From the NCBI GenBank assembly GCA_963803245.1, contig CAWDLI010000004.1, forward strand, positions 1 to 64,000: a DNA stretch of 64,000 bases, read 5' to 3'. Below, piece by piece: positions 26,627-37,204 of this stretch (positions are counted from its first letter, which is position 1; each line of letters opens with the position of its first letter). The DNA is from JACVRW01 sp963803245 (GTDB lineage Bacteria > Actinomycetota > Thermoleophilia > Solirubrobacterales > Thermoleophilaceae). The position numbers and the translations under genes were made by a program. The notes under the pieces were generated by a model. That model was given only the letters and a program-made list of their open reading frames with translations. It was not told the origin of the DNA and made no database searches.

Positions 26627-28987
<2,361 letters not shown>

Positions 28988-29099
28988 GTCGCGGGAAGCC
29001 TAGATGTGGCGCGGCGGCAGCGATGAGTCCGCGTTGCCCCGTTTGTCTCATGGGTAGAGGGACTCATACGGAGCTCCCGTGACCGAAGGAGAAACCGAA

Positions 29100-29633
29100 A
29101 TGGGAAAGCTGATCGCGACAACGCAGGCCACGATCGATGGCGTCATAGACCCGGTCGGCGAGTGGGTGCAGGAGGGCGGAGACCACGCCGAGTACTCGTT
29201 CGAGCGTCAGGCGAGATCCAGCGGACTGGTGCTGGGCCGCACGACCTACGAGGGGTTGGCGGGATATTGGCCGAGCCAGTCGGGCAAATGGGCGGACATG
29301 GTCAACGCGGTGCCGAAGTACGTCGGGTCCAACACCCTGTCCGGCGATCTCGAGTGGAACGCGACCCTGCTCGAGGGAGACCTCGAGGACTCGATCCCGA
29401 AGCTGAAGGACGAGGTCGACGGTGACCTGTTCATGCACGGGAGCGGCGAGTTCGCGTATGCCCTCGCCGAGAAGGGCCTGATCGACGAGTACGAGGTCTA
29501 CCTGAACCCGCTCGTCTGGGGCAAGGGAAACGTCCACGTGCTCGGCGACCGGGGAACCGTCCGGATGGAGCTCGACGACGTGAAGCGGTTCGACTCCGGA
29601 GTGGTCCTCCTCACATACCGCCCGGCGTCCTGA
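29100..29633 (+). CDS. Dihydrofolate-reductase-fold (RibD C-terminal) protein
   Basis: 177 aa. MGKLIATTQATIDGVIDPVG start, SGLVLGRTTYEGLAGYWPSQ, LFMHGSGEFAYALAEKGLID and VVLLTYRPAS end. ATG 29100 is preceded by AAGGAG at a 9-nt spacing; a GTG 21 nt upstream in frame is less likely. Substrate unknown. Confidence 0.88.
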   Translation: MGKLIATTQATIDGVIDPVGEWVQEGGDHAEYSFERQARSSGLVLGRTTYEGLAGYWPSQSGKWADMVNAVPKYVGSNTLSGDLEWNATLLEGDLEDSIPKLKDEVDGDLFMHGSGEFAYALAEKGLIDEYEVYLNPLVWGKGNVHVLGDRGTVRMELDDVKRFDSGVVLLTYRPAS

Positions 29634-29640
29634 CCGCGGC

Positions 29641-30102
29641 TCAGGACGCCGCATCCACCGTGCGGAGCGCCTCGGCGCGGTCGAGGAAGACTTCACAGCG
29701 CGTCAGATAGCCGTCGGCGATGTCCCAGATGTGCGCCGTCTCGCGATCGACGCGGACACCGCTCAGGTGGCCCTGGGCGCTTACGCACACGAGGACCAGC
29801 ACCTGGTCGCCGGCGACGAGGAAGTGCTCGGCCATCAGGTGCCACTCCTCCCAGATCTCCTGGGTGGCGGCGATCCAGCGCTTCAGGCCGGCCCGGCCGC
29901 GGAATGTCTGTGCGCCCTCCGGATAGCTGGGCGGCGGGAGCAGCTCGAACGACTCGTCGAACCACTCGCCATACGCGTCGTCGAAGTCGTGGCGGCGATG
30001 CTCCTGGATGTCCTCGATGAACCCGTAGGCGTCGCGCACGAGCTCGATCTGGACGGCCTCGCGGTCTCGCGGGGTCGCGGGTTTGTCGGCTCTGATCACC
30101 AT
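29641..30102 (-). CDS. NTF2-like/SnoaL-type protein
   Basis: 153 aa from the ATG at 30102 (the frame stays open to 30174). Helical N terminus then the curved sheet of the fold: FRGRAGLKRWIAATQEIWEE, HFLVAGDQVLVLVCVSAQG and HIWDIADGYLTRCEVFLDRAEAL. Usually a small-molecule-binding or isomerase/hydrolase fold with no fixed activity. Convergent with the preceding reductase gene, 7 nt apart. Confidence 0.8.
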   Translation of the reverse strand: MVIRADKPATPRDREAVQIELVRDAYGFIEDIQEHRRHDFDDAYGEWFDESFELLPPPSYPEGAQTFRGRAGLKRWIAATQEIWEEWHLMAEHFLVAGDQVLVLVCVSAQGHLSGVRVDRETAHIWDIADGYLTRCEVFLDRAEALRTVDAAS

Positions 30103-30204
30103 GCGACCGTTCAGTATTCCCAGCGGGGCCTCGACGCCATATACGGCTGCCAGGCGAACGAGAGGTGTGGCCACCCGTACGGGGGCGGTCGGCGTCGGCG
30201 CTCG

Positions 30205-31113
30205 CTACGCCATGCTGATCTCCACGTCGTCGGCCACGTTGCCGAGCAGCGTGTAGTCGCACCGGGTCTCCTGCAACAGGGACCCGGGCACGAACTCGTT
30301 CACCGGCCCGTGGGCCACCAGGCGGGCGATGAAGCGCTGCCACGAGACGCCGCCCCCGAGGTCGCCGTCGAGCCAGAACGAGCGGTGGCGGGCGCCGAGC
30401 ACCTCGCGCGGCCCGATTGTCGCCGCCTTCGGGGGCACCCACGACCAGTCGCCGCCGAACGAGTGCAGCGCGTTCTGCATGACGGTCATCGGATGTAGAT
30501 CGACGATCCGGGCGCCCGCCTGCTTGTAGGCGTCGATGTCGCCATCGAACTCGTGTCCGAGTTGCGGCTCCCAGAAGGCGATGTGCCCGCTCCACCCGAT
30601 TCCGCCGTAACAGACGTCGGCGCCGCCGCGATCGTCGATCCGCCTGGAGTAGTCGCCGATCGTGTCGTGGCTGGGGAAGTGGATCTGCGACTCCGGCGGA
30701 CGCAGCTCGGCGTCGATGCGCCCGAAGAAGTGCTCCTGCATCGCCCGCGCGAACGATCCCGCCCACGTGGCCGGTGCCGTCCGCCCGTCCTGGTCGGCGT
30801 ACTCGTCCATGCTGAACGTGTGCACGTGCCCCAGCGAGAGCCGCTCTTCGTTGATGCTGCGGGCCGCGAGGGCGTACTGCGGCATGGGCCCGACGGGGAG
30901 GATCAGCGTGAGCTCGCGACCCTCGTCGCGAGCTGTCCGTATGCGGCCGACGAGGTCGTCGGCGAACGCCGAGTAGAAGGCGTCCGGTTCCTCCTCGAGG
31001 CGGATTCGGAAGTCCCGGTTCGGGTGGTCGGCGATGCGTTCACGCGGAATCGCGCGGACGCGCGCGCACGCCTCGGCGTCACGGAAGCTGATGAACGGGG
31101 CGAGCGTCGTCAG
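30205..31113 (-). CDS. Glucosamine-6-phosphate deaminase-like protein with apparent CTG start
   Basis: 302 aa NagB/6-phosphogluconolactonase fold. LILPVGPMPQYALAA (sugar-phosphate loop), HTFSMDEYAD (catalytic Asp, as in NagB NMDEY), GGIGWSGHIAFWEP (matching GGVGNDGHIAFNEP). The first ATG in frame (30885) would cut the phosphate loop. The conserved N-terminal part extends back to a point 3 nt after the upstream TAG, where the only start-like codon is CTG 31113, with CGGAG about 12 nt before it. Deaminates an amino sugar phosphate, or a variant of that reaction; active-site neighbourhood differences leave the substrate open. Confidence 0.75.
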   Translation of the reverse strand: MTTLAPFISFRDAEACARVRAIPRERIADHPNRDFRIRLEEEPDAFYSAFADDLVGRIRTARDEGRELTLILPVGPMPQYALAARSINEERLSLGHVHTFSMDEYADQDGRTAPATWAGSFARAMQEHFFGRIDAELRPPESQIHFPSHDTIGDYSRRIDDRGGADVCYGGIGWSGHIAFWEPQLGHEFDGDIDAYKQAGARIVDLHPMTVMQNALHSFGGDWSWVPPKAATIGPREVLGARHRSFWLDGDLGGGVSWQRFIARLVAHGPVNEFVPGSLLQETRCDYTLLGNVADDVEISMA

Positions 31114-31116
31114 CGG

Positions 31117-32214
31117 CTAGCGATTCTCCGGGCAGTAGCGCTCATAGGCGCCGACGCACACGTCGTCCCACGACGCGAAGTCGTCGGCGATGACCGTGTC
31201 GCCGATGTTGTCCTTGCGGATCGTCACCGGCTTGAGCAGGATCGTGGGCACCTTCCGCGTCTCGTTGTCGACCTTGGCGTTGAGACCGGTGGGATCCTCG
31301 CCGCGAGCCAGCTGAACCGCCAGCTTGGAGGCCTTCGTCGCCTGGTCCTTGATCGAGAAGTACACCGTGAAGGTCTGCTCGCCGGCCAGGATGTGCTGGA
31401 GCGCCTCGGTCGTGGCGTCCAGGCCGCTCGTCGGGATGGCCGGGAGCTTGCGGGACTTGCGCGCCGCGATCGTCGCGTTCGCGAGCGTGTCGTTGGCCGC
31501 CAGCGTGCCGTCGAAGTCCTCGGACGCCTGCAGCATCTGCTCGTAGATCGTCAGCGCCTTCTGGCCGTCCCAGTTCGGCACGGCCTGCTCGGCCTCGACC
31601 TCGATGTTCTCGCCCTTGCTCTTGAGGACTTCTGTGTTGCCCTTCTTGAGATCGGTGGCGAACGAGTCCGTGGGCGCCCCGTAGAGAATGGCGATCCGCG
31701 GGGCCTCCTCGCCCTTGAGGTCCTCGATCAGCCCCTCGGCCTGCAGCCGCCCGGCCGCGGTCGCATCGCCTGAGACGTAGTAGTCGGCGTCGCCGCCCAC
31801 GGTCAGGCGGTCGTAGTCGATCATCGTCACGTCCTGCGACTTGGCGTCGTCGATGATCGCCGCGCCGCTACCCGGATCGAGGTTCACGAGCAGGATGACC
31901 TTCGCCCCCTCCGTGATCGCCTGCTCCGCCTGGCTGCGCTGGGTGGAGGGGTCGCCCTCGGCGTTGTTGATGATGTAGTCGTCGCTCGAGAGGCCGGCGG
32001 CCTTGAACCCCTGCTCGAAGAAGCGCCGGTCCGCCGTCTCCCAGCGGTCCGAGGACTTCGAATCGGGGAGAAGGACGGCGATCTTGCCGCTCAGCTCGCC
32101 GCCGGACGCGCCTCCATCGCCGCCGTCGCCGGAGTCGTCGTCGTCTCCGCACGCCCCCATCGCGAGCGCCACCAGGACCGCCGCGATCGGCACAGTCAGT
32201 CGCCTCGTGCTCAT
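31117..32214 (-). CDS. Sugar ABC transporter substrate-binding lipoprotein (XylF/RbsB-like)
   Basis: 365 aa. Lipobox LAMGAC (Cys22), acidic/Gly linker, then a periplasmic-binding-protein type I fold: IAVLLPDSKSSDRWETADR, VILLVNLDPGSGAAIIDDAK, TMIDYDRLTVGGDADYYVSG, all like D-xylose-binding XylF. No ATPase or permease lies nearby, so it must use transporter parts from elsewhere. The TAG stop is in frame with, and 3 nt before, the CTG of the deaminase-like gene, which suggests amino-sugar uptake and catabolism. Confidence 0.88.
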   Translation of the reverse strand: MSTRRLTVPIAAVLVALAMGACGDDDDSGDGGDGGASGGELSGKIAVLLPDSKSSDRWETADRRFFEQGFKAAGLSSDDYIINNAEGDPSTQRSQAEQAITEGAKVILLVNLDPGSGAAIIDDAKSQDVTMIDYDRLTVGGDADYYVSGDATAAGRLQAEGLIEDLKGEEAPRIAILYGAPTDSFATDLKKGNTEVLKSKGENIEVEAEQAVPNWDGQKALTIYEQMLQASEDFDGTLAANDTLANATIAARKSRKLPAIPTSGLDATTEALQHILAGEQTFTVYFSIKDQATKASKLAVQLARGEDPTGLNAKVDNETRKVPTILLKPVTIRKDNIGDTVIADDFASWDDVCVGAYERYCPENR

Positions 32215-32293
32215 CCCTCGATCCTCCTCTGTCGACCGCGGACGGTTGGGATGTTCCTACCCGGCCGGCGCGGTCAACACACCCTGCGCCGCG

Positions 32294-32784
32294 TTAGCGC
32301 CCTTGCCGCGACTCCATCAGGGTCAGCAGCTTCCTCGTGGTCCTCCAGTTGCGGATGGTCATGTTCTTGTACTCGGGCAGCGAGGCCACCTTGTTGAGCC
32401 GGCTGCTCGTGGCCTTCGCAGCGAGCCGCGAGAAGTAGAGGACCCCCCTCCCCGGCCAGGCGCGGTCGACGCCCTCGCGGATCTCGATTACGCCGAGCGC
32501 CTTCTTGACCGTCAGCGGCTTCCGAACGAAGACCACGTCCCACAGGTGGGAATCTCGACCAGCTCGGTGCCGAGGCTCCGAGTCAGGTCCGACTCGATCC
32601 GGGACGCCAGCGCCTCGCGCCTCTGCCTCGGGGCCCCGAACAGGACGTTCCCGCTCGCGATGTAGGTCTCCACGTCGGCGAACCCCATCGACTCGAAGGC
32701 CGCGCGAAGGTCGGCCATCTTCACGAGGTTCTTGCCCCCGACGTTGATCCCGCGTAACAGGGCGAGGTACTGGACGGCCATCAA
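32294..32784 (-). pseudogene. DUF1697 protein with internal deletion and frameshift
   Basis: N-terminal part from ATG 32784 reads YLALLRGINVGGKNLVKMAD, then VETYIASGNVLFG, to about GTELVEI. The sense frame then jumps near 32540 to SHLWDVVFVRKPLTVKKALG and continues to NMTIRNWRTTRKLLTLMESR. About 30 residues normally between these blocks are absent and the frame differs, so an internal deletion of a non-multiple of three bases is the simplest explanation. Both ends are otherwise well preserved. Confidence 0.75.
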
Positions 32785-32805
32785 CGGCCGGTGTCTATCA
32801 CGGCT

Positions 32806-33306
32806 TCAGAGACTGCGTCCGCGCAGGACGAGCGCCCAGGCAAGGCAGCCGAAGGCCGCCGTCGTTGCCACCGTCCGGACGATGTTCCACGCGACCCAGG
32901 GGGTCACGAAATCGTCGCGCACAGTGGCGAGATCCTCGATGCGGGCAGGGTCACCCGCCTCCTTCAGCTCTTCGTTGAGCGGGAAGTGGAACGCGAAGGT
33001 GACGACAAGCATCACCGTGTAGAGGGCGAGGCCGGCGACGATCCAGCGTGCGGTCTCGGCCGAGCCGGAGCGACGCGCCTGAACGAGGGCGACCGCGGCG
33101 AGCGCCGGCGCACCGAGCGAGGTCAGGAAGAAGGCCGGATTCTCGATCTTGGCGATCATCTGCTGCATCGCATCGACGAGGGTGCGGTCGTCGGCCGCGG
33201 TCAGGGCCGGCATGACGGCGATGTCGAAGGCGTAGAAGAGCCCCGCCAGCAGGCCCATGGCGATCACGGCCCCGCCCAGCACGAGGTCTGGCGAGCGCCG
33301 GTTCAT
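32806..33306 (-). CDS. DUF1772-family four-helix membrane protein
   Basis: 166 aa with four hydrophobic segments (about 9-32, 60-78, 86-106 and 140-160) and the FAFHFPLNEELK motif typical of the DUF1772/anthrone-oxygenase-like group. The ATG overlaps the cupin gene's stop (ATGA), so the two are co-translated. Role unknown. Confidence 0.82.
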   Translation of the reverse strand: MNRRSPDLVLGGAVIAMGLLAGLFYAFDIAVMPALTAADDRTLVDAMQQMIAKIENPAFFLTSLGAPALAAVALVQARRSGSAETARWIVAGLALYTVMLVVTFAFHFPLNEELKEAGDPARIEDLATVRDDFVTPWVAWNIVRTVATTAAFGCLAWALVLRGRSL

Positions 33307-33866
33307 GCGCGGACCTCCAGCGGCCGCGGCGCCGAGCGCGCGGAGCCGCGGCGCCTCGCGAGCCAGGCCAGCGGCGCGAGGACGATGCGCTGCAGCCAGC
33401 GGGGCGGGAACGCTCCCTGTACCTCGTCCTCGAACTCCTGGGTGAACAGGGCGAGCTCGAGCGGCCTCGGGATGCCGCCCAGCATCGTGCGGCCCTCCTC
33501 GGCGAGGCCGACGGCGGTTTCGAAGAGCCGTTCCATCTCCAGCGCCGGGCGCACCTCGACGCGGACGAGCGCTTCACCGTCACCGACGTTCGCGAAGTCG
33601 TGCTTCTGGCCAGGGGGGACGACGACCACCTCACCGGGCCCCGCGACGACCCGCTTGAGTCCCATCCTGAATCGCATCGTTCCCTCGACGACCTCGAAGC
33701 GCTCCTCCTGCTTCGGGTGGATGTGCTGGCCGCCCGGGACCCGCCGGTTCGCGGGAAGCTCGAGGTCGATCGCCAGCAGCTCGCCGCCGGTGTCCGCCGA
33801 TGTCTCGCGGAACGTGATCCGCTCTCCGCTGGCCGGATTCTCGAGTGTCTGTCCTCTGTGCGCCAT
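33303..33866 (-). CDS. Cupin-domain protein
   Basis: 187 aa. Cupin 2 barrel at ~25-105 with GGQHIHPKQEERFEVVEG (His/His/Glu metal ligands) and PPGQKHDFANVGDGEA (third His), then a helical C-terminal region. ATG 33866 chosen; an in-frame ATG 24 nt upstream exists. Divergent from the AraC-type gene, which is also cupin-containing and is the likely regulator of this cupin-DUF1772 pair. Confidence 0.85.
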   Translation of the reverse strand: MAHRGQTLENPASGERITFRETSADTGGELLAIDLELPANRRVPGGQHIHPKQEERFEVVEGTMRFRMGLKRVVAGPGEVVVVPPGQKHDFANVGDGEALVRVEVRPALEMERLFETAVGLAEEGRTMLGGIPRPLELALFTQEFEDEVQGAFPPRWLQRIVLAPLAWLARRRGSARSAPRPLEVRA

Positions 33867-33887
33867 GGTCGCTCCGATCTGGTTGAA

Positions 33888-33953
33888 CATGCAACGCGTC
33901 CAGCTTTCCGCATTGCAATCGGACGGTCTATGACCAAAGCGCGTTGATGCATG
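33888..33953. promoter_or_regulatory. Divergent repeat pair, candidate AraC-type binding sites
   Basis: CATGCAACGCG at 33888-33898 and, inverted, CGCGTTGATGCATG at 33940-33953, i.e. two copies of a TGAxCATGCA..ACGCG-like element facing each other in the cupin/AraC intergenic region. AraC regulators often bind paired sites of this kind. Confidence 0.4.
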
Positions 33954-34009
33954 CTCAATCGTCCACCCCCCTGGACGAGCCGGGTCAGGGCGTGCATACT
34001 CGGCCCCCC

Positions 34010-34996
34010 ATGGAAGTTCCGGACCCCTTCCCCCCGTCGGATCCCCTCGGGGAGGCGCTGCAGTTCCTGCGGATGAACGGCGCCTACTACTGCCGCTCCG
34101 AGCTCACGGCACCGTGGGGACTGACGCTGCCGCCGATGCCGGGGTATCTCTGGTTTCACGTAGTCACCTCGGGCCGGATGTGGCTCGAGACCGGAGCGGA
34201 CGAGCACGGCTGGATCCAGCTCGGAGACCTCGCGCTCGTGCCGCACGGGGAGGGCCACGTCCTGCGAAGCGAACCGGGAGCTGCCGCGCCCGGCATTCTC
34301 GACCTCGAGCGTGAGGCCGTAAGCGATCGCTACGAGATCCTTCGCCACGGCGAGGGCGGCGCACCTACCAGCCTCATCTGCGGGGCCGTGCGCTTCGAGC
34401 ACCCGGCCGCCGGCAACCTCATCGAGATCCTCCCGCCGACGATCCACATCGAGGCGTCCAGCTCGCCCAGGCTGGAATGGATGCAGAGCATGCTGCGGCT
34501 GATGGCCTCCGAGGCCGGCGAGCTCCGGCCCGGTGGCGAGGCCGTGATCACGCGCATCGGGGACATCCTCGTGATCCAGGCGATCCGGGCCTGGATCGAG
34601 AGCGATCCGGCCGCGCAGAGGGGCTGGCTGGGAGCCCTCCAGCACCCACAGATCGGCCGCGCCATCTCACACATTCATCGCGACCCCGCTCGGAACTGGA
34701 CCGTCGCCTCCCTGGCCCACGAGCTGGCGATGTCGCGCTCGGCGTTCTCCGCCCGCTTCACCGAGCTCGTCGGGGAGCCGGTGATGAGCTACGTCGCCCG
34801 CTGGCGCATGCAGGTCGCGGTGGCCGCGCTGAAGGACGAGGGCGCAACGGTCGGCCAGCTCGCCGACCGGCTCGGCTACCGGTCCGAGGCCGCGTTCAGC
34901 CGCGCCTTCAAGCGTGTCACCGGCGTCTCGCCGGGGGCGGTCAGGAGAAGCGCCGGCGAGCAGGACCGAGCGCTGGTCGCCGCCGCCGCGGGCTGA
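34010..34996 (+). CDS. AraC-family regulator with cupin sensor domain
   Basis: 328 aa. N-terminal cupin_6-type domain (~10-190; WFHVVTSGRMWLETG, LGDLALVPHGEGHVL) and C-terminal double HTH (~225-320; WTVASLAHELAMSRSAFSAR and LADRLGYRSEAAFSRAFKRV). ATG 34010 gives the usual start at the sensor domain. Paired inverted repeats lie between it and the divergent cupin gene. Confidence 0.9.
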   Translation: MEVPDPFPPSDPLGEALQFLRMNGAYYCRSELTAPWGLTLPPMPGYLWFHVVTSGRMWLETGADEHGWIQLGDLALVPHGEGHVLRSEPGAAAPGILDLEREAVSDRYEILRHGEGGAPTSLICGAVRFEHPAAGNLIEILPPTIHIEASSSPRLEWMQSMLRLMASEAGELRPGGEAVITRIGDILVIQAIRAWIESDPAAQRGWLGALQHPQIGRAISHIHRDPARNWTVASLAHELAMSRSAFSARFTELVGEPVMSYVARWRMQVAVAALKDEGATVGQLADRLGYRSEAAFSRAFKRVTGVSPGAVRRSAGEQDRALVAAAAG

Positions 34997-35074
34997 GCCT
35001 CTAGTGGGCGTGTGGTGCCCCCCGTGAGCGGGTAGCGGGGTCGGCGTGGACCCCTCCGACGCTGGCGCGCGACC

Positions 35075-36016
35075 GTGACGACGGCTGCAGCCGTTCCACC
35101 GACCCGCGGTGAGCTGGAGGGCGACGAGGCCTTCGAGACTCTGAGAAGGGCGGGTCGCCGGCGGTTGTTCGCCGACTCGGTGACGCGCTTTCGCGCCGCC
35201 GACGGTTTCAGCCATTCGCGTGCGCTTGCCTTCCAAATCACGCTGACCCTGCTGCCGGCGCTGATCGCCGTGGTGGGGCTTGCCGCCGCGCTGGACCAAG
35301 ACGACTTTCGGCTCGTCGTCCAGGACACCGTGCAGACCCTCGCGCCGGGCGCCGCGGGGGAAATTCTCACGGACGCGCTGCGGCAAGGCTCCGCCAGCGC
35401 TCGACGCGAGTCCGGAGAGACCGCGCTGGTAGCCGGCGCAATTGCCGCTGCGGTCGCAGGGACCACGGCCATGGCCCAGGTGGAGCGCGGCGCGAACCGC
35501 ATCTACGGCGTGGAGCGCGACCGGCCGTTCGCGCAGAAGTACCTCACGGCGCTGCTGCTGGCCATGTCCGCCGGGCTGCTCGCACTCCTCTCCCTGACCC
35601 TTCTCATGGGTGGGGCTGCAATCCGGGACTCGGTGGACTGGAGCGAGGGCCTCGACGCCGTCTGGCACGTCGCCCGCTGGCCTCTGGGGCTGGCGTTCGC
35701 CGTGGCCTCCGTGTCCCTGCTGTTCGAGCACTCACCTCGACGGCGCCAGCCCGAAGCGTCCTGGCTTGCCTTCGGCGCGGCGTTGGCGGTCGTCCTGTGG
35801 CTCGCTTTCATGGCCATGCTTGCCGTCTACATCGACGCCACCGACTCCTTCGGCGCGACCTACGGCCCGCTCGCCGGCACGATCGGCGTGCTGCTGTGGG
35901 CATTTCTCACCTCGGTGGCGCTGTTCCTTGGCCTCGCCTTCGCCGCACAACTCGAGGCGGTGCGAGCCGGGGTGCCTACGCCGCGCCGGGATCAGGTCGT
36001 TTCGGACTCCGAATAG
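35075..36016 (+). CDS. YihY/BrkB-family inner-membrane protein
   Basis: 313 aa, GTG start. About six TM helices; family blocks DGFSHSRALAFQITLTLLPAL and GTIGVLLWAFLTSVALFLG. Once named RNase BN in error; actual role unknown, probably transport or envelope. The N-terminal ~40 residues are polar and cytoplasmic. Confidence 0.9.
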   Translation: MTTAAAVPPTRGELEGDEAFETLRRAGRRRLFADSVTRFRAADGFSHSRALAFQITLTLLPALIAVVGLAAALDQDDFRLVVQDTVQTLAPGAAGEILTDALRQGSASARRESGETALVAGAIAAAVAGTTAMAQVERGANRIYGVERDRPFAQKYLTALLLAMSAGLLALLSLTLLMGGAAIRDSVDWSEGLDAVWHVARWPLGLAFAVASVSLLFEHSPRRRQPEASWLAFGAALAVVLWLAFMAMLAVYIDATDSFGATYGPLAGTIGVLLWAFLTSVALFLGLAFAAQLEAVRAGVPTPRRDQVVSDSE

Positions 36017-36337
36017 CGCGGCTCACTGACTCTCGCGGCGCGCCTCGGCGAGGAGCTCTGGTCCCTCGTCGATGCTTCGAACAGCGCGGGCTAGGCGGCC
36101 TCCCACAACCGCTGACCGCGCGGGAGGAACGGGGGCGGATCGTGCGGACGCACGAGCCGGCAGTTCATATGACGCTGATGAGGGCGGCGACACATCGGCC
36201 GGAACGAGCACAACCGTCGCGTCGAGCCTCAAGAGCCTGAGCCCGAGCAGGCGAGCCAGGACGGACGCCTCGACGACGACTCCCTGGGACCGACGCCTCC
36301 GGTTAGTGAGCGCCGAGGGTTCGACCGGAAGGGTCGC

Positions 36338-36871
36338 GTGCACGGCCCGGTGGGCGCGCCCGAGCTGAACATCGAGGGCGCATCGGCCCTCGGCGGCCGT
36401 CTGTGGCTGTTCCACCGCGGCAATACCGACCAGGGTCTCAACATCGTTGCCGAGATTCCGCTCGACGATTTCATCGCCGGGATCCAGGAGAACGGCCGGA
36501 TCGAGTGCGGGGCGCAGGTGAATACCCGCGCTTACGAGCTCGGTGACCTGGACGGGGTGCCACTCACCTTCAGTGACGCCACGCCGCTCGCGGATGAGCT
36601 CGTGGTCTTCACGGCCTCGGCCGAGCCCGGCTCCGATCCGCACAGGACCGACGGCGCGATTCGCGGCTCGGTCGTGGGCACGATCGACGGCGGGGGCCAT
36701 GTCCAGCGCCTGCGCACGATCGACAGAAGGTGGAAGGTCGAGGGCGTGTACGCCTCGGTGGACGCGCGCGTCATCGACTTCCTCTTCGTCTGCGACCAGG
36801 ACGATCCGGACGTCCCCTCGCCGCTCCTGTCCGCCGCGATGCCCGTGGAGTCGCATTTCGAAGCCGCTTGA
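36338..36871 (+). pseudogene. C-terminal half of a DUF6929/DUF6910-like beta-propeller protein
   Basis: 178 codons beginning GAPELNIEGASALGGRLWLF, then RTIDRRWKVEGVYASV and LFVCDQDDPDVPSPLL, which match the C-terminal half of a ~300-aa propeller family in my judgement. Upstream in all three plus frames (36020-36335) I see no N-terminal half, only unrelated low-complexity sequence with stops. The gene looks truncated at its 5' end. The apparent GTG at 36338 is probably not a real start. Confidence 0.55.
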
Positions 36872-36968
36872 CGCGATCGCAGAGCCGGTAGCGGAGCGCG
36901 CCGCCTGGGTGTGCGTGGTGGGAGCCGGGTATGGGGGGCCAAGCGAAACAACCGGAAGGGAGAACAGC

Positions 36969-37175
36969 GTGGCCACGGCGACAAGTTTGGGTCAGGCGGG
37001 CCTGCAGGGGTGGCGGGCAAAGGTGGCGGACGGGATCGCGGATCCTGTCGCGAAGCGCGCGCCGCTGGAAGCGGAGCAGGTTCGTGCCTTGGTCGGGGCC
37101 GCCTTCTTCGTGCTTGCGGTGACGTACATATTCAAGACGCTCACGGCGGCGACGCGCGAAGCGCGGGAAGGCTGA
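36969..37175 (+). CDS. Small single-TM protein
   Basis: 68 aa, GTG start at 36969 preceded by a GGGAGA Shine-Dalgarno. A basic/acidic amphipathic N-terminal half, then one TM helix (about 46-62, VGAAFFVLAVTYIF), then a short charged tail. No family recognised. It lies 29 nt before the EEP-nuclease gene and may share its transcript. Confidence 0.6.
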   Translation: MATATSLGQAGLQGWRAKVADGIADPVAKRAPLEAEQVRALVGAAFFVLAVTYIFKTLTAATREAREG

Positions 37176-37204
37176 GCCGGTGGCCCACGGGAGGTCATGA
37201 CTCG

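Noticed and set aside
35010..35045. GTAGCGGGG-like string that might be a fourth tRNA-fMet 3' relic
   Set aside because: Match is under 10 nt, with no terminator hairpin and no T-arm similarity.
36023..36976. 317-codon minus-strand open frame opposite the propeller fragment
   Set aside because: Low-complexity Arg/Ala/Val sequence without a start context; the plus-strand fragment carries the recognisable protein similarity.
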